Made by a program: the position numbers and the translations under genes. From positions 62,001-126,000 of the forward strand of contig JAIQEW010000002.1 in the NCBI GenBank assembly GCA_020073605.1: a DNA stretch of 64,000 bases. The letters run 5' to 3'. Origin of the DNA: Terriglobia bacterium (GTDB taxonomy: Bacteria > Acidobacteriota > Terriglobia > Acidiferrales > UBA7541). The notes beneath the pieces were generated by a model that was not told where the DNA came from, made no database searches, and saw only the letters and a program-made list of their open reading frames with translations. Each line of letters begins with the position of its first letter. Positions within the stretch are counted from its first letter, which is position 1. Positions 8,351 to 16,719 of the stretch are shown one piece after another.

Positions 8351-8852
8351 CTTTGGCAGGCCGCTCGTTCCAGGCCACATCCCAGTAGCGGCCGAACTTC
8401 CTTCCGTTCTCGGTGAAGATTCCCACGGTCTTGAAGCCGAAGCGCTCGTGGAGGGCTGCACTCGCCGGATTTGGAAGCGTGTAGCCGGCGACGATGCGGT
8501 GAACGTCCTCGTCTTTCAACGAGTCGAACAGCGCGCCGTAGAGTCGCGAGCCGATTCCCTTGCCGACGGCTTGCTGCGCGCAGTAGATCGTGGTTTCGAC
8601 CGTGGTGTCGTAGGCGGCCTTGGGGCGAAAGCGCGCGGTGCCCGCATAGCCGAGAATGGAGCCGCTTTCCTCGGCGACCAGCAGCCGGTAGCGCCCGGAC
8701 GGCTGGAACTGGGCGAACCAGCTCTCCCGCCGCTCAACGGTGTACGGCTCGATATCGAAGGTGACGGGCGTATTGACGACGTAATAGTTGTAGATTTCGG
8801 TCAGGCGAGGCAAATCGGCGCGAACCGCAGCGCGAATCGTGATCTCAGACAT
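8343..8852 (-). CDS. GNAT acetyltransferase, phosphinothricin-acetyltransferase-like
   Basis: 169 residues. The pattern IRAAVRADLPRLTEIYNYYV, then TPVTFDIEPYTVERRESWF, then the acetyl-CoA-binding VGKGIGSRLYGALF, and the closing TLPNPASAALHERFGFKTVG is that of the PAT/Bar-like GNAT branch, which N-acetylates small amines such as phosphinothricin or methionine sulfone. The actual substrate is unknown. The ATG at 8852 (MSEITIRAAV) is preferred over an upstream in-frame ATG that would run through the rpsP start. It is inserted on the opposite strand between ffh and rpsP. The 3' end overlaps ffh by 8 bases. Confidence 0.85.
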   Translation of the reverse strand: MSEITIRAAVRADLPRLTEIYNYYVVNTPVTFDIEPYTVERRESWFAQFQPSGRYRLLVAEESGSILGYAGTARFRPKAAYDTTVETTIYCAQQAVGKGIGSRLYGALFDSLKDEDVHRIVAGYTLPNPASAALHERFGFKTVGIFTENGRKFGRYWDVAWNERPAKVT

Positions 8853-8900
8853 GGGCCGGTTCTCGACAGCATGATAGCGCCGATTCCGGATAGATAGCGA

Positions 8901-8929
8901 TTGGTGAAAGCGGGGGCGTCCGCTATACT
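8901..8929 (+). promoter_or_regulatory. rpsP operon promoter
   Basis: TTGGTG (8901-8906), 17 bases, TATACT (8924-8929). It lies about 30 bases before the rpsP GTG and upstream of a GGAGGAA ribosome site, so the rpsP-khpA-rimM-trmD run has its own promoter separate from ffh. Confidence 0.7.
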
Positions 8930-8958
8930 GGCGGGACCAAATTGAGGAGGAATTTCGA

Positions 8959-9198
8959 GTGTTAACGATTCGGCTGGCGCGCATTGGCAAGAAGAAGCAC
9001 CCCTTTTATCGCGTAGTGGTGACCGAAAAGACGCGCCCGCGCAACGGCCGTTTTGTCGAGATCGTCGGGACCTACGACCCGTCGAAGAAACCGGCCGCCG
9101 TCCAACTGGATGGCGAGCGGGTGCAATACTGGCTCGGCAAAGGTGCCCAACCAAGCGACACCGTCCGCAGCCTGATACGCAACCCCAAGCCCGCCTGA
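8959..9198 (+). CDS. rpsP: 30S ribosomal protein S16
   Basis: 79 residues, full-length. MLTIRLARIGKKKHPFYRVV, TRPRNGRFVEIVGTYDP and the ERVQYWLGKGAQPSDTV segment are the S16 signature; it stabilises the 30S 5' domain. GTG start at 8959 with GAGGAGGA about 9 bases upstream. First gene of the rpsP-khpA-rimM-trmD-rplS order that is typical of bacteria. The 94-base gap to khpA contains no recognised element. Confidence 0.97.
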   Translation: MLTIRLARIGKKKHPFYRVVVTEKTRPRNGRFVEIVGTYDPSKKPAAVQLDGERVQYWLGKGAQPSDTVRSLIRNPKPA

Positions 9199-9292
9199 GG
9201 CGTCCTAGTTCCACAGAAGGCCCAGTTCATAGTTCTTGTACGCGCTCGAGCGAGTTTCTCCGCTGAGCCGGGCAACCTGTGGAGGAAGCGCC

Positions 9293-9523
9293 ATGAGGGA
9301 TCTCGTGGAATCGATTGCGAAAGCTCTTGTAGATCATCCGGACCAAGTGCAGGTGAATGCCGTGGAAGGCGAACAGGTGACGGTGCTCGAGCTGCGCGTC
9401 CATCCCGAGGACCTGGGCAAGGTGATCGGGCGGCAAGGGCGCACGGCGAAATCCATCCGCACGCTGCTGGGCGCGGCCGGGATGAAGCTGAAGAAGCGGT
9501 TCACGCTCGAAATCCTGGAATAA
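9293..9523 (+). CDS. khpA: KH-domain RNA-binding protein KhpA
   Basis: 76-residue single KH-domain protein (KhpA/YlqC family), which binds RNA broadly, often as a heterodimer with KhpB. The motif [20 protein letters not shown] carries the GxxG loop as GRQG. The ATG at 9293 has GGAGGAAG 4-5 bases upstream. Its TAA is immediately followed by the GTG of rimM with no gap, so the two are probably translationally coupled. Position between rpsP and rimM is the conserved one. Confidence 0.93.
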   Translation: MRDLVESIAKALVDHPDQVQVNAVEGEQVTVLELRVHPEDLGKVIGRQGRTAKSIRTLLGAAGMKLKKRFTLEILE

Positions 9524-10084
9524 GTGGCCACGCAGGATTCACCACGGGCGGCGGGCCTTACCGTGGCGCGCATCGTGCGCGCGCACGGGCGGCGCGGCGA
9601 AGTGGCCGCCGAAATCCTCACCGACTTTCCCGAACGCCTCAAGAAACTCACTTCCGCGCAATTGTGGGACGGCCGCTCCGAGCCGCGCGACGTCAAAGTG
9701 CGCTCGTGCTGGCTGAGTCAAAGCCACGGCGGCCAGGCCATCTTTCATTTCGAAGGCTCGGATTCGATCTCGGACGCCGAAACGCTGGTCGGGCTCGACG
9801 TGCAGATTCCGCTCTCCGCGCGCATGGAGCTTCCCTCCGGAAGCTACTACGTGACGGACCTAATCGGCTGCGAAGTGCGCGAAAAAGACGGCGCGGCGAT
9901 CGGGCAAGTGCGCGAGGTGCAGTTTACGGGCGAGGGCGTGGCCGGGACGCCGATCCTGGTGGTCGATTCGGCGAAGGGCGAGCTGCTGATTCCGCTCGCG
10001 CAGGAGATTTGCGTGCGGGTGGACACCGACGCGCGCCGGATCGAAGTGGCTCTCCCCGAAGGGCTCCGCGAATTGAACGGGTAG
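9524..10084 (+). CDS. rimM: Ribosome maturation factor RimM
   Basis: 186 residues. Binds S19 and assists maturation of the 30S head. [21 protein letters not shown] is the RimM N-terminal domain hallmark, and [12 protein letters not shown] plus the PRC-barrel-like [19 protein letters not shown] and [14 protein letters not shown] form the C-terminal PRC-barrel. GTG start at 9524 is directly abutting the khpA stop. Followed by trmD after a 34-base gap. Confidence 0.95.
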   Translation: MATQDSPRAAGLTVARIVRAHGRRGEVAAEILTDFPERLKKLTSAQLWDGRSEPRDVKVRSCWLSQSHGGQAIFHFEGSDSISDAETLVGLDVQIPLSARMELPSGSYYVTDLIGCEVREKDGAAIGQVREVQFTGEGVAGTPILVVDSAKGELLIPLAQEICVRVDTDARRIEVALPEGLRELNG

Positions 10085-10118
10085 GACGGCGCTCCCGCCT
10101 GCGGTAGGATTGGCAATA

Positions 10119-10904
10119 ATGCGATTCGACATCATCACAATTTTTCCGGAGTTTTTCGGCGGCCCGCTCGACTACGGGATCGTGCGGCGGGCGCGCGAAT
10201 CGCGCCTGATCGAGGCGTGCATCCACGACTTGCGCGATTTCGCGCACGACCGCCACCGCACGGTGGACGACCGCCCGTTTGGGGGCGGCGAGGGAATGGT
10301 GATGAAGCCCGAGCCGCTGTTTGAAGCCGTCGAGACACTGGTTTTCGGAGGGTATGAGAAGGGAAAGACGCCGGCGCCGGAAGGGACGGCGATCGTGCTG
10401 CTGTCCGCCGCGGGGAAACTTTTCCGGCAGGAGACGGCGCGGCGATTCGCACAGTTGAAGCGGATCGTGCTGCTGTGCGGGCGCTATGAGGGAGTGGACG
10501 AACGCGTGGCCGAACATCTTGCCACCGATGAAATCTCCATCGGCGATTTCGTGCTCTCGGGCGGAGAGCTGCCCGCGGCGATGATCGTCGATGCGGTGAC
10601 GCGGCTGATTCCCGGAGCGCTCGGCAACGAGGATTCGGCGTTGAATGAGTCGTTCAGCGAACCGGCCGGCGCTGACGGATTGCCGACAACCACGAGTCAG
10701 CCGTTGCGAGCCACAAGCCGCGGCATTTTGGACTATCCGCACTACACACGGCCGCAATCGTTTCGGGGGTGGGATGTTCCCGAGGTGCTGATCGGCGGAA
10801 ACCACGAGGAGATTCGGCGCTGGCGCCGGCAAAAGGCGCTCGAAAAGACGCTGCGCAATCGCCCGGATTTGCTCGAGGGCATTTCGGCGGGGCGAGACCG
10901 GTGA
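10119..10904 (+). CDS. trmD: tRNA (guanine-N1)-methyltransferase TrmD
   Basis: 261 residues. Makes m1G37 next to the anticodon of tRNAs reading CNN and some other codons, preventing frameshifts; SPOUT-fold knot enzyme using [35 protein letters not shown], the knot [13 protein letters not shown], and [14 protein letters not shown] are the signature stretches, and [19 protein letters not shown] is the C-terminal tRNA-binding part. ATG at 10119 is chosen over a TTG at 10110. The stretch about 10650-10730 encodes an extra Thr/Ser-rich loop, [15 protein letters not shown], before LDYPHYTRP, longer than in most TrmD. Confidence 0.95.
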   Translation: MRFDIITIFPEFFGGPLDYGIVRRARESRLIEACIHDLRDFAHDRHRTVDDRPFGGGEGMVMKPEPLFEAVETLVFGGYEKGKTPAPEGTAIVLLSAAGKLFRQETARRFAQLKRIVLLCGRYEGVDERVAEHLATDEISIGDFVLSGGELPAAMIVDAVTRLIPGALGNEDSALNESFSEPAGADGLPTTTSQPLRATSRGILDYPHYTRPQSFRGWDVPEVLIGGNHEEIRRWRRQKALEKTLRNRPDLLEGISAGRDR

Positions 10905-10961
10905 TAATTGGAAGCCATCTCCCAAACCAATTTCGGGTAGGCAGAACCGGGGAGAATTCTG

Positions 10962-10967
10962 TATAAT
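10962..10967 (+). promoter_or_regulatory. Possible rplS promoter (-10 only)
   Basis: A consensus TATAAT lies 59 bases before the rplS ATG in the 121-base trmD-rplS spacer. No convincing -35 hexamer is found 16-18 bases upstream, so this is only suggestive. It would allow L19 to be made independently of trmD. Confidence 0.4.
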
Positions 10968-11025
10968 TGCGGATTGTGCGTAGTGCGCTGGCCCCACCTG
11001 AGCGGGTCTGCCGGGAAAAAGAGCC

Positions 11026-11406
11026 ATGAAACCAATTATCGCCAAAGTGCAGCAGGCCCAGCTTCGCAAGGACCACCCCGCGTTCCGGCCGGGTGACACG
11101 ATCCGCGTACACGTCCGGCTGAAGGAAGGCGACAAAGAGCGCATTCAGCCATTCGAGGGCGTGGTAATGAGCCGGCGCGGCGAGCTATCGGGCGAGAGCT
11201 TTACGGTGCGGCGCGTCAGCTTCGGCGTCGGCGTGGAGCGCATCTTCCCGGTGCATTCGCCGATGATCAGCTCGATCGAAGTGGTGAACCAGGGCCGCGT
11301 CCGCCGCGCCAAACTGAATTACCTGCGCGCCCGCAAGGGCAAGGCTGCACGCATCAAGCGCGCCGAGACCGTCGAGACGGTAGCCGCAACCAACTCCAAA
11401 GAGTAG
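11026..11406 (+). CDS. rplS: 50S ribosomal protein L19
   Basis: 126 residues, sits at the 30S-50S interface. [28 protein letters not shown], then [28 protein letters not shown] and the [19 protein letters not shown] tail are full L19 features. The C-terminus has a short extra tail ([14 protein letters not shown]). ATG at 11026. Last of the rpsP-to-rplS run; the next plus-strand gene is rnhB, with one minus-strand gene in between. Confidence 0.97.
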   Translation: MKPIIAKVQQAQLRKDHPAFRPGDTIRVHVRLKEGDKERIQPFEGVVMSRRGELSGESFTVRRVSFGVGVERIFPVHSPMISSIEVVNQGRVRRAKLNYLRARKGKAARIKRAETVETVAATNSKE

Positions 11407-11486
11407 GGAACGTTGTCCGAGATTATGGCCAGCTTTGGCTTTGCCGATGCGGGCCTTTCGTTTAGCTGAATCCCCGCCGCAGAAGT

Positions 11487-11966
11487 CTACGCAGGTGTCT
11501 TCTTCAGACCGCGGCGTGCCATCCCAAGTAGGATCAGACCTATCACTGGGTAGGCCGTCACAATCTGCAAGTACAATCCGAAATTCAAGAGCTCGGTGGC
11601 TACAATTGGCCAATTCAAGGGAGAAATCCCCATTGGCCATCGATACCAGAAGACCACGAAATAGACTAGTTCTGCCACAAACACCATGCCGCAGAGAACA
11701 ACCGCGCTGCGATTGGCGCGCCACAGCAGGATTCCGACGAGAACCAGCAGCGGTAAGAAGATTGAGCTCGCGACGACCATGTCATGAAATGGCTTCGGCA
11801 TGAACGGGCCATACTCTTGAATGAACGAAGCGGGAAGGCCATGGTAACCGACGGCGTTGAACAAGAGCGCGATCAAGCCTAGGCCTGCAAGAATCAGGTT
11901 GAGCGTGCCGAGAATTCGTTCGATCTGGACTGATCGAGTCACATTGCTAGACGTAACATCGCCCAT
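11487..11966 (-). CDS. Hypothetical four-helix membrane protein
   Basis: 159 residues with four hydrophobic helices (ILGTLNLILAGLGLIALLF; MVVASSIFLPLLVLVGILLW; AVVLCGMVFVAELVYFVVFW; LYLQIVTAYPVIGLILLGM) and short polar ends. No catalytic motif is seen and the family is not recognised. ATG at 11966 follows a GGGGGTT stretch, a modest ribosome site. Base composition is lower in GC than its neighbours and it interrupts the otherwise collinear rplS-rnhB order, so it may be a later insertion. Confidence 0.65.
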   Translation of the reverse strand: MGDVTSSNVTRSVQIERILGTLNLILAGLGLIALLFNAVGYHGLPASFIQEYGPFMPKPFHDMVVASSIFLPLLVLVGILLWRANRSAVVLCGMVFVAELVYFVVFWYRWPMGISPLNWPIVATELLNFGLYLQIVTAYPVIGLILLGMARRGLKKTPA

Positions 11967-12084
11967 GACAACCCCCTTAGAGTCCGTTCAGGTGGCCCGG
12001 AGCCGAATCAATCTTCGTGGAATCCTATCACCCAGTTCGTCACGCAGATGAGAATCATCGTGATAAGGGGGCGCCGAGGCCATG

Positions 12085-12093
12085 TGCTAAAAT
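12085..12093 (+). promoter_or_regulatory. Extended -10 promoter of rnhB
   Basis: TG-C-TAAAAT (TG at 12085, TAAAAT 12088-12093) is an extended -10 element; no -35 is seen. The predicted start near 12100 is about 3 bases before the ATG at 12103, so the mRNA would be leaderless. There is no Shine-Dalgarno in the intervening bases. Confidence 0.5.
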
Positions 12094-12102
12094 CCGTGGC
12101 CG

Positions 12103-12756
12103 ATGGGACGCCTCTGCTCCGCAAGGCACGAGCGCGCCGCGCGACAGCGCGGATGGTTGCGCATCGCCGGACTCGATGAAGCGGGCCGCGGATCCCTTTT
12201 CGGGCCCGTGGTGGCGGGCGCGGTGGTGCTGAATCCCAGGCGGCGGATCGTCGGCCTCGACGATTCGAAGAAACTGGCGCCCGAGCGGCGCAGCGAGCTT
12301 GCCGAACGCATACGCGACCACGCGCTCGCGTGGGCGGTGGCGGAAATCGACGCGAGCCGAATCGACGCGTGGAACATCTACCAGGCGAGCCGTCAGGCAA
12401 TGGTCGCAGCGATTTCGCAGCTCAATCCCCTGCCCGATTTTCTGCTGCTCGACGCCATCGAACTCGATTTGCCGATTGAACAGAAGGCGTTGATTCACGG
12501 CGACGCGCGGTCGGTTTCGATTGCCGCGGCTTCGATTCTGGCCAAGGTGGACCGCGACCGCCGGATGGAGGAGTTCGACCAGCTCTATCCGCAGTACGGT
12601 CTCGCGCAGAACAAGGGCTACGGAACGCCGGATCATCTTGAGGCGCTGCGGCGGCACGGACCGTCGCCGCTGCACCGATTCTCGTATGCTCCGGTGCGCG
12701 AATCGCGCTGCTGGGCCGCGGGAGCCGAGCAGACGCCGCTGCCGCTCGAGGCGTGA
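12103..12756 (+). CDS. rnhB: Ribonuclease HII
   Basis: 217 residues. Cuts RNA in RNA-DNA hybrids, including single ribonucleotides left in DNA. The catalytic motif GLDEAGRGSLFGPVVAGAVV supplies the D-E-x-G-R-G residues, followed by GLDDSKKLAPERR and the later catalytic DAIELD and SIAAASILAKVDRDR. The common family end HGPSPLHRFSY is present. Start ATG at 12103 is the first in frame and is probably leaderless. Belongs to the conserved trmD-rplS-rnhB neighbourhood. Confidence 0.95.
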   Translation: MGRLCSARHERAARQRGWLRIAGLDEAGRGSLFGPVVAGAVVLNPRRRIVGLDDSKKLAPERRSELAERIRDHALAWAVAEIDASRIDAWNIYQASRQAMVAAISQLNPLPDFLLLDAIELDLPIEQKALIHGDARSVSIAAASILAKVDRDRRMEEFDQLYPQYGLAQNKGYGTPDHLEALRRHGPSPLHRFSYAPVRESRCWAAGAEQTPLPLEA

Positions 12757-13001
12757 ATCAAGCCCGAGAACTGCACGAGCGTCCAGCCAGTCAGCCAATT
12801 CAGCGAAGTGAAGGGGTAGCCGGGCAGGCCCGCGCCCGCAAGCCCCTGCACCCGTTGCGGGCTGTTATCCCCTTCGTCACCACCCCCGTGGGGCTTCATA
12901 GACCCCCGTTTTCCGCGCGTGCTAACCTTTCGTCTTGAGCCGCACTTGCGGCTCAATTAGGCAGCCCAGGCCAAGCGGGGCCGGGGCGCGCAAAAATATC
13001 C
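12757..13001. other. Intergenic region with a long hairpin
   Basis: 245 bases without a convincing gene. Arms GCCCGCAA (12834-12841) and TTGCGGGC (12855-12862) pair perfectly, and GAAGGGG (12810-12816) pairs with CCCCTTC (12869-12875) around them. A separate GAGCCGC/GCGGCTC hairpin lies at 12937-12954. No T-tract follows, so a simple intrinsic terminator is not supported. The minus strand has an open frame with acceptable codon use here, treated as unproven. Confidence 0.4.
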
Positions 13002-15740
13002 ATGGCCTTCAACAAAAACAAGGCGCTCGAGAGCGCGCTGAAGTTCCTCAACCAGGGCAAGGTCGCCCAGGCCATCGGCGAATACCAGCAAATCCTCCGG
13101 CAAGATCCCAAGGACCAGGCAACGTTAATGACCGTGGGCGATCTCTTCGCCCGTCAGGGAGACATGCCGCAAGCCATCGAGTATTTCGAGCGGCTCGCGC
13201 AGGTTTATCTCAGCGACGGCTTCAACAGCAAGGCCATCGCGATCTACAAGAAGATCGCCAAGCTGGCGCCGACGGAGCTGGCGCCGCTCGAGCGGCTGGC
13301 CGACCTCTACGTGCAGCAGGGAGTGCTGAGCGAAGCGCGGCCGCTGTTTCTGCAAATCGCCGAAGCGCACCTGAAGGCCAACCACGCGCCGAAAGCCGTG
13401 GAAGTGCTGAACCGCCTGCTCGAAGTGGAACCGGAAAATCCGCGCGTGCAGATGCGCCTGGCGGAACTCTACAACGTCATGGGCCAGAAGAAAGAAGCGG
13501 CCCAGACGTATCTATCGTACGCGCAGCGGCTCTTCGACCGGGGCGAAAGCGACGAAGCGCAGAAGCTGATCGAACGTGCGCTGGGAGTGGATTCGAGCAA
13601 TGCAGCCGCCCTGCTCCTGAAGGCCAAGATTCTCGGGATGGCCAACAAGCACGAGCAAGCCACCGAGATCCTCGAGAGCCATCCGGAAGCCGACGCGGGC
13701 GGCGAGGTGACGAACCTGCTCGTTGACCTCGAAATCAATTCCGGCCACTTGGCGAAGGCCGCGGAGCGCGCGCGCCGCCAATTGGCCCGCGGGAGCGCCC
13801 ATTCGGGACTGCTCCAGCGCGTGGCGGATTCCATGATCGAAGCCGGGCAGGCCGACCAGGCTCTCCCGCTTCTCCGCGAACTCCGCGATCCGATGATCGA
13901 GACGAGCGAGCAGGACAGATTTCAGAAGCTGCTCTCGACCGCCTCGGAGAAACTTCCTGGCAATACCGAGCCGCTCGAAATGCTCGCCGACTTCTGCCGG
14001 CATACGAGCGATCCTTTCCCGCTGAACGCGGCCCTGAGCCAGCTCGTGGACGCCTACGCGGCGGCCGGAGACTTCCCGCGCGCCGAAGAAGTGATGCAGG
14101 AGATGCTCGAACGGAACAAGGGCGACGAGCGCCTGGTCGCACGGTTCGATCAACTCCGCGCGCGCCGCAGCGGATCGCCGGAGCCAGCCCAGCAGGCAGC
14201 TCCACCACCGCCAACGAATATAGGAGAAGCGACCTCGGGCGAGGGACCTGCGCCGGAAGCAGGCTCCGTGAAGGCGACGTTTGTGGAGGCTGCGCCTGCC
14301 GCCGCCGCACAAGCCTCCGACGAATCGTTCGATGACGAGACGCAGCGCTACATCGCGCAGGCGCTGACGGATGTGGACCTTTTCTCGAGCTACGGGCTGA
14401 CGCAGAAAGCCACGCACCTGCTGGAGAACGTCCTGCAACGCGCGCCGCGGCACACGCCCACGCTCGAGCGGCTGCTCGATCTCTATCTGGGAGCAGGCAA
14501 TGAGCGCCGTACGGTGGAATTGGCCTCTCAGCTCGAGCAGATTCACCGCGAGCGGCAGGATACGGTCAACGCAGACCGCTTTGCGGAGCTTCGGCAGCGA
14601 TTCCAGAACGTCGCAGGGTTGACACCCGAGGAAATGGCTGCGACGCCGGCCACACCGGTCGACGCATCGGCAGCGGAGACGGTCGAGCCGCCAGCGGCAG
14701 TTGAGGCAGCATCCGTGGCCGCCCCGGTGGAAGAGGCACCCGTCGAATTCGAAATCCCGCTCATCCCGGTCGAGCCAGAGCCGGCTGTTGCGGAGGCCGC
14801 GCCCGCTGAGCCGCAACCCCCGGCGGTCAACGAAGAGGTGGACCTCTCGGATGAATGGGAGGCGATAGCCCAAGAGGTGGCAGAGCCCGCTGCTACGGCA
14901 CCGGCGGCTCCCGAACCCGTGCAAGCGGAAGCTGAAGCGGAAAGAATCGAGATTGAAGTTCCTCAGGAAGAGCCGGTGCAAGCGCAGGAAGCGGCAGCCG
15001 AACCGGCGGCTCCCGAACCGTCAATTGAAATCATCGAAGAGCCCGCCGAAGCGGCGCGTGCTCCGGAGACTGTGGCAGCGGGGAACGGCGAATTCGAACT
15101 CGAATTGACGCCGGAACCAGCGGGAGTCCAAGGCAAAGCGAGCCCCGCCACGACGGAAGATTTCCTGAGCGAGCTGGCGGCGGAAATCGACGGCATGGAA
15201 GCACCCGCGGCTGCCCCGGTGAGCACCGCGAAACCGGCGCCTGTTGCAGCGGCATCCGTCGCGCCCGTTGCCGAGCCGACTGCCGAGAGCTTGAACGAAC
15301 TCGCCGAAGTTTTTCAAGAGTTCCGGAGCGAGCTGGGCGAGATGGAAGACGAGGAAGAGGATCTCGAAACGCACTACAACCTCGGAATCGCCTACCGCGA
15401 GATGGGCCTGCTTGACGAAGCCATCGGGGAATTCCAGAAGGTGGCCAAGGCCGTGCAAAAGGGGAAACCGTTCCCGTACGCGATGAATTGCTCGACGCTG
15501 CTGGCGCTTTCGTTCATGGACAAGGGCGAGCCGAAGATTGCATCCCTGTGGTACGAGCGGGCGCTTGAGGTGCCCGGGCTGGACCAGGAAGCGATTCTGG
15601 CGCTGCGCTACGACCTTGCCACCGCGCTCGACATGGCGGGCGAAGCAACGGCTGCGCTGGACAGCTTCCGCCAAGTCTATGCGATGAACATCGACTACCG
15701 CGACGTGGCCGACCGCATCGCCACGCTTCAGAAACACTAG
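13002..15740 (+). CDS. Long TPR protein with acidic Ala/Pro/Glu linker (FimV-like layout)
   Basis: 912 residues, no signal peptide or membrane segment seen, so probably cytoplasmic. Residues about 5-400 are tandem TPR-type helical repeats (for example AIGEYQQILRQDPKDQATLM, PLERLADLYVQQG). About 400-440 is a Pro/Ala linker, then a short TPR-like block (THLLENVLQRAPRHTPTLE). About 540-770 is very Ala/Pro/Glu rich. The C-terminal about 140 residues return to TPRs (LETHYNLGIAYREMGLLDEA). Such scaffolds assemble protein complexes; in other phyla this layout accompanies motility or type IV pili, but no such genes are adjacent. ATG at 13002; no good Shine-Dalgarno. The family is not precisely recognised. 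Confidence 0.85.
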   Translation: MAFNKNKALESALKFLNQGKVAQAIGEYQQILRQDPKDQATLMTVGDLFARQGDMPQAIEYFERLAQVYLSDGFNSKAIAIYKKIAKLAPTELAPLERLADLYVQQGVLSEARPLFLQIAEAHLKANHAPKAVEVLNRLLEVEPENPRVQMRLAELYNVMGQKKEAAQTYLSYAQRLFDRGESDEAQKLIERALGVDSSNAAALLLKAKILGMANKHEQATEILESHPEADAGGEVTNLLVDLEINSGHLAKAAERARRQLARGSAHSGLLQRVADSMIEAGQADQALPLLRELRDPMIETSEQDRFQKLLSTASEKLPGNTEPLEMLADFCRHTSDPFPLNAALSQLVDAYAAAGDFPRAEEVMQEMLERNKGDERLVARFDQLRARRSGSPEPAQQAAPPPPTNIGEATSGEGPAPEAGSVKATFVEAAPAAAAQASDESFDDETQRYIAQALTDVDLFSSYGLTQKATHLLENVLQRAPRHTPTLERLLDLYLGAGNERRTVELASQLEQIHRERQDTVNADRFAELRQRFQNVAGLTPEEMAATPATPVDASAAETVEPPAAVEAASVAAPVEEAPVEFEIPLIPVEPEPAVAEAAPAEPQPPAVNEEVDLSDEWEAIAQEVAEPAATAPAAPEPVQAEAEAERIEIEVPQEEPVQAQEAAAEPAAPEPSIEIIEEPAEAARAPETVAAGNGEFELELTPEPAGVQGKASPATTEDFLSELAAEIDGMEAPAAAPVSTAKPAPVAAASVAPVAEPTAESLNELAEVFQEFRSELGEMEDEEEDLETHYNLGIAYREMGLLDEAIGEFQKVAKAVQKGKPFPYAMNCSTLLALSFMDKGEPKIASLWYERALEVPGLDQEAILALRYDLATALDMAGEATAALDSFRQVYAMNIDYRDVADRIATLQKH

Positions 15741-15759
15741 CCCCGCGCAGGACTGCCTG

Positions 15760-15788
15760 TTGCCACTCCGGCGAGAATCTCCCATAAT
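15760..15788 (+). promoter_or_regulatory. Promoter for small membrane protein and thiE
   Basis: TTGCCA (15760-15765), 17 bases, CATAAT (15783-15788). The predicted start about 15795 lies about 6 bases before the ATG at 15801, giving another very short leader. Confidence 0.6.
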
Positions 15789-15800
15789 CCTAGCTCGACG

Positions 15801-16043
15801 ATGAGCCGCGTTGTGCGCGTCCCCATTCTCTTGCTCTGGCTCGTTTTCGGGCTGGCGTTGATCCTCGTGCCGTGGTCAGACATCTGGGAGATCAACTACT
15901 TTCTCTACCAGTATCCGGCGCTGGGGTTCGTTCTGAAGAATCCCTTCGTGCGCGGCGCGATTTCCGGACTGGGATTCATGAACGTTTTGCTTTCGCTCGA
16001 AGCGTTTCGCCACCGGACCACCGCCGTTGCCAGCCGCACCTGA
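15801..16043 (+). CDS. Small two-helix membrane protein
   Basis: 80 residues with two hydrophobic stretches: VPILLLWLVFGLALILVPW and AISGLGFMNVLLSLEAF. In between is NYFLYQYPALGFVLKNPFVR. The family is not named here, but its compact pattern and promoter suggest a real gene. It sits 22 bases before thiE on the same strand, most likely cotranscribed. No Shine-Dalgarno; translation is probably from a near-leaderless mRNA. Confidence 0.7.
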   Translation: MSRVVRVPILLLWLVFGLALILVPWSDIWEINYFLYQYPALGFVLKNPFVRGAISGLGFMNVLLSLEAFRHRTTAVASRT

Positions 16044-16065
16044 AAAACCGGCCGCAAAACCGCCC

Positions 16066-16713
16066 ATGAAGCCGATTGTGTGCTACGTGACCGACCGGAA
16101 ATCTCTCGGATCGGCCGACCCCATCGAAAGCGTACTTGCGAAAATTCGCGCGGCGATTGCCGCAGGCACGGATTGGGTGCAAATCCGCGAGCGGAACCTT
16201 CCGGCGCGGGAACTGCTCGCGCTGGCTCGTGGAGCCGTGGAAGAAAGCGGAGACGCGGCGCGCGTGATCGTAAACGACCGGCTCGACGTGGCGATCGCGG
16301 CCGGCGCGGCGGGCGTGCACCTGGGAGAACAATCCATGCCGGCGCGTGAAGTCATCCGCTGGTGCCGGAGCGGAAATGCGCCTCCCGAATTTCTCGTCGG
16401 AGTTTCCTGCCACAGTCTTGAGGAAGCCCGCGAAGCGGAAGGCTCGGCCGCTAGTTACGTTTTCTTCGGCCCGGTTTTCGACACGCCTTCGAAAAGATCG
16501 TTCGGGCGGCCGCAAGGAATCGCGAGGCTTGCCGAGGCCTGCCGCAGCGTGCGGATTCCCGTGATTGCAATCGGCGGCGTGAACGAAGAAAACGGCGTGG
16601 AGTGCATTCGCGCGGGAGCGGCGGGAATCGCGGCGATTCGACTATTTCAGGAACCGCGAGATCGGGGAATACTCCAGGAGACAATCGCGCGACTGCACGA
16701 CGCGGCTCGATGA
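16066..16713 (+). CDS. thiE: Thiamine-phosphate synthase
   Basis: 215 residues, joins HMP-pyrophosphate and THZ-phosphate to thiamine monophosphate. TIM-barrel landmarks are present: YVTDRK at the start, WVQIRERNLPARELL, VIVNDRLDVAIAAGAAGVHLGE, YVFFGPVFDTPSKRS, and the phosphate-binding IPVIAIGGVNEENGVECIRAGAAGIAAIR. The ATG at 16066 is chosen over an upstream TTG at 16027 that would overlap the previous gene. No TPP riboswitch is visible in front of it. Stop is 6 bases from the convergent AI-2E-type gene. Confidence 0.93.
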   Translation: MKPIVCYVTDRKSLGSADPIESVLAKIRAAIAAGTDWVQIRERNLPARELLALARGAVEESGDAARVIVNDRLDVAIAAGAAGVHLGEQSMPAREVIRWCRSGNAPPEFLVGVSCHSLEEAREAEGSAASYVFFGPVFDTPSKRSFGRPQGIARLAEACRSVRIPVIAIGGVNEENGVECIRAGAAGIAAIRLFQEPRDRGILQETIARLHDAAR

Positions 16714-16719
16714 AGCCGC

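Noticed and set aside
13512-14981. Very long open frame antisense to the TPR gene (and similar ones opposite nrdJ, pncB and the M20 peptidase)
   Set aside because: High-GC genes routinely leave open frames on the complementary strand; these have no family resemblance, no ribosome site and lie fully inside well supported genes.
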